Shown here piece after piece: positions 37,141 through 45,949 of a DNA stretch of 64,000 nucleotides (its first letter is position 1; every line of letters starts with the position of its first letter). The notes below the pieces were generated by a model. The model made no database searches. It saw only the letters and a program-made list of their open reading frames with translations, and was not told the origin of the DNA. Source of the DNA: JAYFRL01 sp034925905 (GTDB lineage: Bacteria; Bacillota; Clostridia; Lachnospirales; Anaerotignaceae); the NCBI GenBank assembly GCA_034925905.1, contig JAYFRL010000005.1, forward strand, positions 1-64,000. The letters are read 5' to 3'. Made by a program: the position numbers and the translations under genes.

Positions 37141-37252
37141 AAAAATCCCCTCCCAGATTTTCAAGGTAAAAATAAAAGCTTGTCTATATTATAAATAAGC
37201 ACAAATCTTCTATTATAAAATCTTATCTATATATTATATTGTTTTTTGCTTT

Positions 37253-37296
37253 AATTCAATAAAAATATTATGAGATACCCAAATTTTTATTGAATT
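37253..37296. repeat. 14-bp perfect inverted repeat between ftsQ and ftsZ
   Basis: AATTCAATAAAAAT (37253-37266) and ATTTTTATTGAATT (37283-37296) are exact reverse complements with a 16-base loop. The 216-base gap between ftsQ and ftsZ is otherwise AT-rich, with TATAAT-like boxes on the minus strand. It could be a weak terminator for the murA-ftsQ transcript or an operator for ftsZ. Confidence 0.5.
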
Positions 37297-37356
37297 CTTA
37301 AGAAATTACAAGAATATGTTTACATAACAATATTTATGTTAACACAACATGTACTT

Positions 37357-38094
37357 CTAAGTCAAATACTTAAATATGATGGGCTTTGACAAATCTGAAA
37401 TATCAAGGGTTCCCCTGTCATCTGCGGGGATTGTTTTTATTACTTCAGCCATGGTGCGTATTTTTTCGTCTATGCTTTCTGTGTCGCCGAGTATTATTTC
37501 AACTTTATTCATATATGCATATATTTTTTCTGGGTTGCTTACGTCTATTTTTACGACAGAGTCAAGCATTTCGTATTTTGTCATTATCTGTGCAATTTTT
37601 AAGATTATATCAAAAGATTCCGTGTTTGTTACGGGTAAAAGCTCGCCTATTCTAAATTCGGCAAATTCAAGCCCATTCACAAGAGGAAGAGGCTTGGTGT
37701 AATAGCTTGAGGTTTCAAGAACTCTGCCGTATTCGTCTATGTAAAGATAAGAACCCATAAAGGGGACATAGCCTCTAACTTTACGTTCTTTTATTTCTAG
37801 TTCAAGTGAATTCACACCTGTAATTTTTAAATTGACACTTTCAAAATAGGGGTCGGAAAGAAGGGAGTTTCTTGATTTGCCAAGATACGCCTGAAATAGG
37901 TTCATGCCTTCGCATATTCCAGCTTTTTCCAGTATTTCTGCCTTTGAATATTTTTCCATGTTTGAAACATCAAGAGTTTTTATGGAAAACACAGGCGAAA
38001 GCGCTATGGCAAAAATTAAAAATAAGATTATTATAAATGTAAGGAATTTTTTAAAAGAAGAGCGTTTTTTTCTTTTTGTTTTAATGGCCGCCAC
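37357..38094 (-). CDS. ftsQ: Cell division protein FtsQ/DivIB
   Basis: A 245-residue bitopic membrane protein of the division site. A basic cytoplasmic start (MAAIKTKRKKRSSFKK) leads to one membrane segment (about 18-36), then a POTRA domain beginning SIKTLDVSNMEKYSKAEIL and a beta domain with YVPFMGSYLYIDEYGRVL. It is the Gram-positive DivIB form. It lies between murA and ftsZ in the expected cluster order, 47 bases after murA. Confidence 0.9.
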   Translation of the reverse strand: MAAIKTKRKKRSSFKKFLTFIIILFLIFAIALSPVFSIKTLDVSNMEKYSKAEILEKAGICEGMNLFQAYLGKSRNSLLSDPYFESVNLKITGVNSLELEIKERKVRGYVPFMGSYLYIDEYGRVLETSSYYTKPLPLVNGLEFAEFRIGELLPVTNTESFDIILKIAQIMTKYEMLDSVVKIDVSNPEKIYAYMNKVEIILGDTESIDEKIRTMAEVIKTIPADDRGTLDISDLSKPIIFKYLT

Positions 38095-38141
38095 CTCATT
38101 TATATGTAGGCCTGCGGTAAAAATTCCGCAGGAAAAGTTTA

Positions 38142-39395
38142 TTATTCAAAGAAAGATATATCGGCGCCCAAATCCGAAAGCTTTTTTTCTATACCCTCGT
38201 AGCCTCTTAATATATATTCTCCGTTACATATGTTTGTTGTTCCCTGCGCAGCAAGCCCGGCAAGAATAAGAGCTGCTCCGCTTCTTAAATCTTTTGGGAA
38301 AAGAGAGGTTCCATAAAGAGTTTTGACGCCTGAAATTAAGACTTTTTCGTCTTTAATATCGATATTTGCCCCCATTTTTCGAAGTTCGTCGATATGGCTG
38401 TATCGTGATTCGAACACTGTTTCAATAATAATACTTGTTCCTTCAGCCAATGTCAACAAAGACATTATTTGAGGCTGCATATCGGTTGGAAATCCGGGAT
38501 ACGGGAGTGTTTTTATCTCTTTTAGGGCTTTTATTTTTTTAGGACCTTTAACGCGTATGGCGTGGTCATATTTGGAAATATATGCCCCGCTTGATGTGAT
38601 GGCTTCTATAACGGATTTTATTGTCCCGCAGGAAGCTCCTTCTATGAATATGTCTCCGCCGGTTATGGCGGAAGCAACCATGAATGTGCCGGTTTCTATC
38701 CTGTCGGGCATAACGTAAAATGAAGTGTCCGAAAGTGAACTTACACCTTCTATTGTTATAATTTTGCTTCCGCTCCCGTGTATTTTTCCGCCCATTGAGG
38801 TTATAAATGCGGCGAGGTCTGATATCTCAGGTTCTTTGGCGGCGTTTTTTATGGTTGTTGTGCCTTGGGCTAAGGCTGCGGCTAGCATTATATTTTCAGT
38901 TGCGCCAACACTGGGGTATTTAAGAGTTATTTCAGTACCTTTTAAACCTTCCGTGCGGCAATGTATTATTCCGTCTTCCTCCGTTATTAGTCCGCCCATT
39001 TTTTTGATTGCGTCTATGTGGAAATCTATGGGCCGGCTTCCTATCTCGCATCCGCCGGGATAAGAAAGAGAGGCTTCTTTAAACCGCCCGGCAAGAGGAC
39101 CTAAAAATATCACGGAACCTCTCATTTTTTTCACAAATTCGGGCTTTAATGAGGTTTTAACCACATCTTTTGAATTAACGGTTATAACATTATCTTTGAA
39201 TGTAACAGTGCAACCTATGTCTTTAAGTATTTGGATTGCCAGAAATATATCCGATATTCTCGGACAATTGTGTATTTCTGAAACGCCGCCCGAAAGCACA
39301 GTTGCTGCGAGTATGGGCAGAAGAGAATTTTTTGCCCCGCTTATTTTGACGCTGCCCGAAAGACTTTTCCCACCGTTTACAACAAAACTGCTCAT
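38142..39395 (-). CDS. murA: UDP-N-acetylglucosamine 1-carboxyvinyltransferase
   Basis: First committed enzyme of peptidoglycan synthesis, adding enolpyruvate to UDP-GlcNAc. AGGGGG before the ATG at 39395 fixes the start, giving 417 residues. Features are GAKNSLLPILAATVL near the N-terminus, YPGGCEIGSRPIDFHI with the reactive cysteine not in that block but expected in the later loop VEGASCGTIKS-like region (seen as IEGASCGTIKSVIE, note below), and RYSHIDELRKMGA. The canonical fosfomycin-target cysteine of MurA lies in a loop near residue 115. The visible segment there is SYPGGCEIGSRPID, so a cysteine is present at that place. Confidence 0.93.
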   Translation of the reverse strand: MSSFVVNGGKSLSGSVKISGAKNSLLPILAATVLSGGVSEIHNCPRISDIFLAIQILKDIGCTVTFKDNVITVNSKDVVKTSLKPEFVKKMRGSVIFLGPLAGRFKEASLSYPGGCEIGSRPIDFHIDAIKKMGGLITEEDGIIHCRTEGLKGTEITLKYPSVGATENIMLAAALAQGTTTIKNAAKEPEISDLAAFITSMGGKIHGSGSKIITIEGVSSLSDTSFYVMPDRIETGTFMVASAITGGDIFIEGASCGTIKSVIEAITSSGAYISKYDHAIRVKGPKKIKALKEIKTLPYPGFPTDMQPQIMSLLTLAEGTSIIIETVFESRYSHIDELRKMGANIDIKDEKVLISGVKTLYGTSLFPKDLRSGAALILAGLAAQGTTNICNGEYILRGYEGIEKKLSDLGADISFFE

Positions 39396-39472
39396 AAAAA
39401 AAAGCCCCCTAAAAGCATGATAATATTTTATATTATTCAATGCTTTTTTTTCTGTTACAAAAGGGGCAGTAC

Positions 39473-39919
39473 TTATTTCATGAACTTTTCCAAATCTTCT
39501 TTTTTTGTTTCAAGGAAAGCGTTTAATTTTTCTAAGGATATAACGGTTTCTTTTTTTATATAGTGTTCTATTTGTTCTGTTTCTTTAACATTGCTATAAG
39601 GATTTATTATTGAAAAAAATTTTTCTATGATGTTATGCCGGTGCAAAAGATAGGCTGAAAAACATTTTCCTTCTTCCGTCAGGGTTATAACGCCGTATTT
39701 TTCATAGTCTATTAGACCTTCCTGTTTAAGGTTTGCCGCCATTTTAGAGGCTGAAGACGGCTTTACGTTTAAAAGTGAAGCTAAATAACTTATATGTATA
39801 TAATCTGTTTTTTCTAAATGGCGGTATATCATTTCAAGATAATCTTCCATAGAATATGTTATTTTGTTGTCGTCTATAAGGTCGTAGCCTTTTTGTGTTC
39901 TGAATATATTTTCTTCCAT
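39473..39919 (-). CDS. DtxR/MntR-family metal-dependent repressor
   Basis: A 148-residue regulator. The winged helix lies at about 18-75 (YSMEDYLEMIYRHL, then SYLASLLNVKPSSASKMAANL) and a dimerisation/metal-binding helical domain follows (LLHRHNIIEKFF). There is no C-terminal SH3-like domain, so the size is MntR-like. The start at 39919 is preferred over an ATG four codons earlier. It is divergent from feoA, with a long inverted repeat between them, so it probably controls ferrous iron uptake and itself. Iron or manganese as effector cannot be told from sequence. Confidence 0.9.
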   Translation of the reverse strand: MEENIFRTQKGYDLIDDNKITYSMEDYLEMIYRHLEKTDYIHISYLASLLNVKPSSASKMAANLKQEGLIDYEKYGVITLTEEGKCFSAYLLHRHNIIEKFFSIINPYSNVKETEQIEHYIKKETVISLEKLNAFLETKKEDLEKFMK

Positions 39920-39966
39920 AATAACCACCACCCTGCTGTAACAATATTTTATATATAAGAATAATA

Positions 39967-39997
39967 TAGGTTAAGGAAAAAATGTTTCCTTAACCTA
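39967..39997. promoter_or_regulatory. Inverted repeat operator candidate between the DtxR-type regulator and feoAB
   Basis: TAGGTTAAGGAAA (39967-39979) and TTTCCTTAACCTA (39985-39997) are exact reverse complements separated by five bases. The TAGGTTA...TAACCTA ends resemble half-sites of DtxR/IdeR boxes, though the spacing is wider than the classical 19-bp box. It lies centrally in the divergent intergenic region, so one site could control both genes. Confidence 0.72.
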
Positions 39998-40022
39998 AAT
40001 ATATTAAACCGAGGTGTCATTA

Positions 40023-40256
40023 ATGAATGGTTCATACATGACCTTAAAAGATGTTTCAGACGGCGCAACCGTGAAAATAAAGGAATTGTTGACAAAAGGC
40101 AGCATGCGTCGCCGTTTTATGGATATAGGAATTATAGAAGGCACAGATGTTAAATGTTTAAACAGAAGCCCGATGGGAGACCCTGTAGCATATCTTATCA
40201 GAGGTGCTGTGATAGCTATCCGCAGCGAGGATTCTGAAACGATAATAATTGAATAA
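40023..40256 (+). CDS. feoA: Ferrous iron transport protein A
   Basis: A 77-residue SH3-like accessory protein of FeoB. GAGGTG about seven bases upstream selects the ATG at 40023. Typical features are KIKELLTKGSMRRRFMDIGI, GTDVKCLNRSPMGDPVAYLI and the end GAVIAIRSED. It precedes feoB by 61 bases. Confidence 0.93.
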   Translation: MNGSYMTLKDVSDGATVKIKELLTKGSMRRRFMDIGIIEGTDVKCLNRSPMGDPVAYLIRGAVIAIRSEDSETIIIE

Positions 40257-40317
40257 ATAAGCATGGGTTAAAAGTAGGAAAGCTTTTGACCCTTTATATA
40301 ATTAAGGGGGGCTTGTT

Positions 40318-42453
40318 TTGGGATTAACATCTGATTCAACGGGTATAAAGGCTATGGATGAGTCTTTTGATATAAATATCGAAAAGGGAAAAGGCTACAA
40401 GGTTATAGCTTTGGCAGGCAATCCAAATGTCGGGAAAAGCACGGTTTTCAACGAGCTTACCGGGCTTAACCAACACACGGGCAATTGGCCTGGTAAAACA
40501 GTTTCAAATGCGAAAGGCTCATATGAAAAGGATAGGCAAAAATATATAGTTGTGGACATACCCGGGACATATTCGCTTACAGCACATTCCGCGGAGGAAG
40601 AATGCGCCAGGGATTTTGTATGCTTTGGCGGAGTGGACGCCGTCGTTGTAGTATGTGATGCAACCTGTCTTGAAAGGAATTTAAACCTTGCGCTTCAAAT
40701 AATGGAGGTTTGCCCGAGAGTTATCCTTTGCCTTAACCTTATGGATGAGGCAAGGCGCAAGAAGATAAACATAGACGTTAAGCTTTTGGGTGAAACCTTA
40801 AATATACCTATTGTGCCGGCAAGTGCAAGAAGCGGAAAGGGCATAAGCGAGCTTAAAAACGCTATTGCCCATATATGCCGCAAAGAAGGGGATATTTTAA
40901 GGCTGAACTACGGTGGGGACATAGAAAAAATAATATATGATATATCAATTTGCCTTAAAGGCTGCCTACCCCTTTTAAGCAGGCGTTTTATTGCTTTAAA
41001 GCTTATCGAAAACGATGAAAGCTTTGTAAAATCCATAAAAAAACAGATAGACATAGGAGCTATAACAAAAAGCATATCTATACGCAACGAGGCGGAAGAA
41101 AGCTTATGCAAAAAGCGTGGCACGCTGATTTCGTTAAATGATGAAATAGTTAAAACAATAATAAAAAAGGCTGAGGACGTGGCCAAGGAAGCCGTTAATG
41201 TGAAAGACGGCAATTATAATGAGCGCGACAGGAAAATAGACCGGATTTTAACGAGCAGACTTACGGGGATTCCCGTTATGCTGCTGCTTTTGGCGCTTAT
41301 TTTTTATATAACCATAATAGGCGCAAACTATCCTTCCGCAGCGCTTTCGGGTATGTTTTCGTCTTTTGAGCCTGTTTTGACAAAGCTTTTTGACGCAGCA
41401 AAAGCTCCATGGTGGCTTAAAGAGCCTTTTATAGACGGAATTTACAGGGTTTTGAGTTGGGTTATCTCCGTTATGCTCCCGCCTATGGCAATATTTTTCC
41501 CTTTGTTCACATTTCTTGAGGATTTGGGCTATCTTCCCAGAGTGGCCTTTAATCTTGATAATGTATTCAAAAAATGTTCAGCCTGCGGGAAACAGGCGCT
41601 TACCATGTGCATGGGATTTGGCTGTAATGCTGCGGGGGTTGTGGGCTGCCGCATAATAGATTCGCCCAGGGAAAGGCTTATAGCAATTATAACAAACAGC
41701 TTTGTTCCGTGTAATGGCCGTTTTCCCAGCATAATAGCTATGGTTACGATGTTTTTTGCGGCGGATATAATGTTTCCGTTTAAATCCGCCATTCTTGCAC
41801 TTTTTGTTACAGCTGCAATAGTTTTTGGGATTTTTATGACGTTTTTGTTTTCAAAGCTTTTATCCGTTACAATATTAAAGGGGTTTCCTTCTTCTTTCAC
41901 ACTGGAGCTGCCTCCATATAGGCGTCCGCAGATTTTAAGCGTTATAGGTAGGTCTGTGGTTGACAGGATAATATTCGTGCTGGGCAGAGCTATTATTGTC
42001 GCCGCTCCTGCCGGGCTTATAATATGGCTTTTGGCAAACTTAAATATAGGAGATGCTTCCATATTAAGCATGATGACGGCTTTTTTAGATCCATTCGGCA
42101 GAGCCATAGGGCTTGACGGAGTCATAATAATGGCGTTTATACTTGGGTTCCCTGCGAATGAGATAGTTGTGCCCATAATGATAATGGCATACACTGCTTC
42201 AGGTTCGCTTACAGAGCTTGGCACCCTGGAGCTGAAAACGCTTTTTATAAATAACGGCTGGACACATCTAACCGCTGTTTGCACCATTCTTTTCATGCTT
42301 ATACATTGGCCCTGTTCTACAACCTGCCTCACAATAAAAAAAGAAACAAAAAGCATTAAATGGACGCTTGTTTCTTTTGCCGTGCCAGCTGCCGCAGGAG
42401 TAATAATATGCTTTATAACTGCAACGGCTGCAAGGCTTCTTGGGATTTCATAG
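40318..42453 (+). CDS. feoB: Ferrous iron transporter FeoB
   Basis: Membrane GTPase that imports Fe(II). The 711 residues start at a TTG (40318) behind AAGGGGG. The N-terminal G domain shows G1 GNPNVGKST, G2 region HTGNWPGKTV, G3 DIPGTYSLTAHS, G4 NLMD and G5 SARSGKG. A helical linker follows, then a membrane domain (about 315-705) with the two Gate motifs, including CGKQALTMCMGFGCNAAGVVG and a second cysteine-bearing segment FVPCNGRFPSI. No feoC is present. The regulator is probably the divergent DtxR-type gene. Confidence 0.95.
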   Translation: MGLTSDSTGIKAMDESFDINIEKGKGYKVIALAGNPNVGKSTVFNELTGLNQHTGNWPGKTVSNAKGSYEKDRQKYIVVDIPGTYSLTAHSAEEECARDFVCFGGVDAVVVVCDATCLERNLNLALQIMEVCPRVILCLNLMDEARRKKINIDVKLLGETLNIPIVPASARSGKGISELKNAIAHICRKEGDILRLNYGGDIEKIIYDISICLKGCLPLLSRRFIALKLIENDESFVKSIKKQIDIGAITKSISIRNEAEESLCKKRGTLISLNDEIVKTIIKKAEDVAKEAVNVKDGNYNERDRKIDRILTSRLTGIPVMLLLLALIFYITIIGANYPSAALSGMFSSFEPVLTKLFDAAKAPWWLKEPFIDGIYRVLSWVISVMLPPMAIFFPLFTFLEDLGYLPRVAFNLDNVFKKCSACGKQALTMCMGFGCNAAGVVGCRIIDSPRERLIAIITNSFVPCNGRFPSIIAMVTMFFAADIMFPFKSAILALFVTAAIVFGIFMTFLFSKLLSVTILKGFPSSFTLELPPYRRPQILSVIGRSVVDRIIFVLGRAIIVAAPAGLIIWLLANLNIGDASILSMMTAFLDPFGRAIGLDGVIIMAFILGFPANEIVVPIMIMAYTASGSLTELGTLELKTLFINNGWTHLTAVCTILFMLIHWPCSTTCLTIKKETKSIKWTLVSFAVPAAAGVIICFITATAARLLGIS

Positions 42454-42525
42454 CAAAAATGCTTGACTAAAGATTTCTTATGCCTTAACCTGTGTATTAT
42501 AACAGGGTATAACGGAGGAGATTAT

Positions 42526-43329
42526 ATGAAATTTAAAATAGGTGTTTGCCAGCCGCTTATAACCGTAAACAGGGACGAAAATATAAAAAATGCTTTTAAA
42601 GCCGTTGAATCCGCAGCCGATATGGGGGCAAAAGCTGTTCTTCTGCCTGAAATTTTCACAGTTCCTTATACGAGGAGATATGTGAGAAACTTCCCGGAAG
42701 CTGACGGAAGCCTCATAAAAGAAATGGGGGAGCTTGCAAAGAAAAAAGGGATATATTTTTTTGCGGGAACGATTCCCGAGGCTGAAGGCGAAAAAATATA
42801 CAACACCTGCTTTATATATAACCCAAAGGGCGAAATAATAGGAAAATACAGGAAAATGCACCTTTTTGACACGGAGCTTGAGGGCCTTAATTTCAAAGAA
42901 TCTCTTCTTTTTGAAAGCGGAAACACCCCTCTTGTGCTGGATACGGAGCTTGGGAAAATAGGAGTTGCGGTTTGCTTTGACATACGTTTTGCCGAATATA
43001 TGGTTTCAATAGGTCTTAAAGGAGTAAACCTCATAATGGTTCCGTCTGAATTCGGTATTCAAACGGGGGGAAGCCATTGGCAGATTTTGGCAAGGCTGAG
43101 GGCGCTTGACGCGCAGGCATATTTCGCCGGGGCAATATCAGCAAGGAATCCGGACGGACCCTTTATTGCTTATGGGCACTCTGTAATAACCGACCCATGG
43201 GGAGACATCGTAGGCGAATTAGACGAAAAAGAAGGGGTTTTAGTTAGAGAGATAGACACTGAAAATGTAAAAAGGATAAGAAAGGGCTTCCCCTTGCTTA
43301 AGGGGAGGAAGCCAGAGCTTTATTTATAG
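42526..43329 (+). CDS. Nitrilase-superfamily amidase, omega-amidase-like
   Basis: A 267-residue carbon-nitrogen hydrolase. GGAGG selects the ATG at 42526. The Glu-Lys-Cys triad is visible as VLLPEIFTVPY (Glu), KYRKMHLFD (Lys) and GVAVCFDIRFAEY (Cys). The pattern resembles omega-amidase (Nit2), which hydrolyses alpha-keto amides such as 2-oxoglutaramate to clear transamination by-products. The exact substrate is inferred. A terminator follows. Confidence 0.88.
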   Translation: MKFKIGVCQPLITVNRDENIKNAFKAVESAADMGAKAVLLPEIFTVPYTRRYVRNFPEADGSLIKEMGELAKKKGIYFFAGTIPEAEGEKIYNTCFIYNPKGEIIGKYRKMHLFDTELEGLNFKESLLFESGNTPLVLDTELGKIGVAVCFDIRFAEYMVSIGLKGVNLIMVPSEFGIQTGGSHWQILARLRALDAQAYFAGAISARNPDGPFIAYGHSVITDPWGDIVGELDEKEGVLVREIDTENVKRIRKGFPLLKGRKPELYL

Positions 43330-43342
43330 GAAATTAAATCCG

Positions 43343-43371
43343 GCCGGAATCTTATGGTTCCGGCTTTTTTT
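43343..43371 (+). terminator. Rho-independent terminator after the amidase gene
   Basis: GCCGGAA pairs with TTCCGGC (43343-43349 with 43358-43364), with an eight-base loop and a run of T after it. Confidence 0.92.
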
Positions 43372-43500
43372 GTTAATTAGACCTTGCTTATTTACAACTT
43401 TATATCCACATGATAAAATTACCATGTATTAAAAAGCAGCTTTTTGTCTTTTTGGTTTCATCCTTTTAGATAACGCCCAATTTCATAGTAAAAATGTAAC

Positions 43501-43529
43501 TTGTGTATACTATTTTGTTGTTATATAAT
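43501..43529 (+). promoter_or_regulatory. Promoter of the transglutaminase-like gene
   Basis: TTGTGT (43501-43506), a 17-base spacer and a perfect TATAAT (43524-43529). A single ATGTAAC heptamer (43494-43500), identical to those near the surface-protein gene, abuts the -35 box, but no second copy at 11 bp is seen. Confidence 0.7.
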
Positions 43530-43577
43530 ACAATTATGATAATATCGTCTTTATTTGGAAAAAAAGGAATGTTTCCT

Positions 43578-44486
43578 ATGAAAAAGAGAAGCTTATTAAA
43601 ATTTACGGCGGTGTTTTTTGTAGTCCTTTCTGTTCTTGGGAATACTTTTTTAAAATCTCCGTTTTCTGCCGAGGCAGCGCTTAAAATGCCTGAAGCCAGC
43701 GGCAAAGAGGTATATTCAAATAATAAAGCCTCAATAGACGCTTCAAATGTTTCAGATGGCTATGTTATGGTGAGGTATGCCGACGGGACTTCTTCTTCAA
43801 GGCTAAAGGTTATAATAAACGGCCCAAATAGCACTAAATATACCTATGATTTGGCTCAGTCCGGGAATTTTGAGGTCTTTCCGCTTTCTGCTGGCGATGG
43901 GGAATATAAGGTGAGCGTTTATCAAAACACAACGGGAACAAAATACGCTTCGCTGCTTAGCAAATCCATAACAGTGAAGCTTAAAGACCAGTTTGCGCCT
44001 TTCCTTATTCCAAACCAGTTTGTTAATTATAAATCAGACAGCAAGGTTGTTTTAAAAGCATCTGAGCTTATTTCCGGGAAAACAGAAGTTCTTGACAAAA
44101 CAGCTGTAATATATGATTATGTAATAAACAATTTTACTTATGATAAACAAAAAGCCGCAACGGTTAAAAGCGGATATGTTCCTGATGTTGATGAGATATT
44201 TGTCTTAAAAAAGGGCATATGTTTTGATTATGCTTCTGTTATGTCCGCTATGCTTAGAAGCCAAGGAATACCAACAAAGCTTGTGGTAGGTTATGCGGGC
44301 ACGATTTATCATGCTTGGATAAGCGTTTACAGCTCAAAAGAAGGCTGGATAGAAAATGTGATATATTTTGATGGGAAAACATGGAAGCTTATGGATCCGA
44401 CTTTTGCTTCCAACGGGAAGTCGTCTTCAGCTATAATGCAATATATAGGGAACGGAAATAATTATTCCGCTAAATATTATTATTAA
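43578..44486 (+). CDS. Secreted transglutaminase-like domain protein
   Basis: A 302-residue exported protein. A signal peptide (about 1-34, basic start KKRSLLKF then hydrophobic, ending near FSAEAA) precedes a beta-rich domain (about 35-150) and a transglutaminase-like cysteine protease fold. The triad is visible as KGICFDYASVMSAML (Cys), YHAWISVY (His) and LMDPTF (Asp). It stands 75 bases before the pilus-like operon. A peptidase or cross-linking role at the cell surface is inferred. AAGGA nine bases upstream supports the ATG at 43578. Confidence 0.85.
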   Translation: MKKRSLLKFTAVFFVVLSVLGNTFLKSPFSAEAALKMPEASGKEVYSNNKASIDASNVSDGYVMVRYADGTSSSRLKVIINGPNSTKYTYDLAQSGNFEVFPLSAGDGEYKVSVYQNTTGTKYASLLSKSITVKLKDQFAPFLIPNQFVNYKSDSKVVLKASELISGKTEVLDKTAVIYDYVINNFTYDKQKAATVKSGYVPDVDEIFVLKKGICFDYASVMSAMLRSQGIPTKLVVGYAGTIYHAWISVYSSKEGWIENVIYFDGKTWKLMDPTFASNGKSSSAIMQYIGNGNNYSAKYYY

Positions 44487-44511
44487 ATAAATTAATAATA
44501 TATAACGAAGA

Positions 44512-44539
44512 GGCTGTAACACAGGTTATAGCCTTTAGT
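44512..44539 (+). terminator. Weak terminator or attenuator before the pilus-like operon
   Basis: GGCTGTAAC pairs with GTTATAGCC (44512-44520 with 44525-44533, one G-T pair) around a four-base loop, followed by TTTAGTTT. The poor T-run suggests partial readthrough. Confidence 0.5.
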
Positions 44540-44561
44540 TTGTAATAGGGAGTGAGCTTAA

Positions 44562-45602
44562 TTGAAAAAAAGATCCTTCAACAATACCTATTTATCTTCA
44601 CTTTGTATGGAGCTTGGACTTATCCTCCAGGCAGGAATTTCTGTGAACGAAGGTTTTTTGCTTGTGGCGGAAGATGAGGGTGACCCTAAAATTAAAGATG
44701 TGCTTATGGGTATATTTGGAAGGCTTGAATCGGGAGATGAGCTTAGCCTTTCTATGGAGCAAAGCTCCGTTTTCCCCAAGTATATGCTGGATATGATACG
44801 TATAGGTGAGAATACGGGCTCGCTTGAATCTGTTTTCAAAGGACTTTCTTTATACTATGAAAGGCAGGAGAATATTTCTGCAAGCATAAGAAGCGCTGTG
44901 GTTTATCCGGTTATACTTTTTATAATGATGCTTGTTGTTATAGGCGTGCTTATAGTTGAGGTTTTGCCTATATTCAACGATGTTTTTAATCAGCTTGGAA
45001 GCACTATGTCTCAAACGGCCATGGGGTTTCTTATGATAGGAGAGTCTATAAGAAACGGCAGGTTTGTTATTTTAACATTTGCAGGGGTAATAGCTGTGGT
45101 ATTTGTTATAATAGCGTTTAATAAAGCTGCCAGCCAAAAATTTTTATCGGCTTTAGGACGTCTTATGTCCAAAACTAATATTGGGAAAGAAGTAGCCGTT
45201 GCGAGGCTTGCTTCGGCTATGGCTATGGGTCTTTCGGCCGGACTTGATATAGACGCTTCCCTTGAAATGGCTGAAAAGCTTAATAAAGGCTCGGCAATAA
45301 GCGGGAGCATATCAAAATGCCGCAATATAATGGCCGGCGGGAAAGGCTTTTTTGAAGCCATAGGCGAGGGCGAACTGTTTCCTCCGCTTTATGCCCGCAT
45401 GCTTTCAATAGGCATAAAGACGGGAACGGCAGACGAGGTTATGGAAGAAATAGCAAAGCGTACGGAAATGGATGCTAATTATAGGATTGACCGAGTTATA
45501 GGCAAGGTTGAGCCAATTTTGGTTGTTATTATGTCTGTTTTGGTTGGGCTTGTTTTGCTCTCTGTAATGCTTCCCCTTATGGGAATTATGTCCTCTATAT
45601 AA
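44562..45602 (+). CDS. Type II secretion/type IV pilus inner-membrane platform protein (PilC/GspF)
   Basis: A 346-residue protein starting at a TTG (44562). It has two GspF domains separated by hydrophobic segments. The first contains GLILQAGISVNEGFLLVAED and the second ARLASAMAMGLSAGLDIDAS. Three membrane segments lie near 105-140, 155-180 and 310-345. It forms the platform that couples ATPase to pilin assembly. It heads a tight operon with four pilin-like genes and PilT. Confidence 0.9.
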   Translation: MKKRSFNNTYLSSLCMELGLILQAGISVNEGFLLVAEDEGDPKIKDVLMGIFGRLESGDELSLSMEQSSVFPKYMLDMIRIGENTGSLESVFKGLSLYYERQENISASIRSAVVYPVILFIMMLVVIGVLIVEVLPIFNDVFNQLGSTMSQTAMGFLMIGESIRNGRFVILTFAGVIAVVFVIIAFNKAASQKFLSALGRLMSKTNIGKEVAVARLASAMAMGLSAGLDIDASLEMAEKLNKGSAISGSISKCRNIMAGGKGFFEAIGEGELFPPLYARMLSIGIKTGTADEVMEEIAKRTEMDANYRIDRVIGKVEPILVVIMSVLVGLVLLSVMLPLMGIMSSI

Positions 45603-45617
45603 TAGGGAGGTCTTGGA

Positions 45618-45941
45618 ATGTATCGTGTGAAAAAAAGAGGCGCAATTTCCGCCTTAAGGAATAATATGGTATCTGTTTTGATATTTACGGCAGTAGCCGT
45701 TATGTTTGTAACAGGTGTGCGCGAGGCTTCAAAAAAAGAATCCGAAGAAGCTTTACGTATTGCGGAAGACAGCATACATAGAGCCGTTGTAAGCTGCTAT
45801 GCCCTGGAAGGCTCTTATCCGGAAAGCTTTGAATATATAAAAGAAAATTATGGTATTCATATAGATGAAGAAAAATATTTTGTGGATTATGAAATTTTTG
45901 CGTCGAACATCATGCCGGATGTAACCGTTATTGAGAAATGA
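45618..45941 (+). CDS. Pilin-like small protein, 107 residues
   Basis: A basic leader MYRVKKRG is followed by ISALRNNMVSVLIFTAVAVMF, a hydrophobic N-terminal helix as in type IV prepilins, then a soluble domain with two cysteines absent except one (VSCYALEGSYPESFEYIKE). The conserved Glu at +5 of mature pilins is not obvious. Position in the operon and shape support a minor pseudopilin. Not recognised as a named family. Confidence 0.7.
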   Translation: MYRVKKRGAISALRNNMVSVLIFTAVAVMFVTGVREASKKESEEALRIAEDSIHRAVVSCYALEGSYPESFEYIKENYGIHIDEEKYFVDYEIFASNIMPDVTVIEK

Positions 45942-45949
45942 GGTAAAAT

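Noticed and set aside
41529..42356. A 275-codon open frame on the minus strand inside feoB
   Set aside because: It has no ribosome site and lies fully antisense to the conserved FeoB membrane domain.
43494..43500. ATGTAAC next to the transglutaminase promoter as a third SARP operator
   Set aside because: Only one copy is present and no second copy occurs at 10-11 bp, so it does not meet the direct-repeat criterion.
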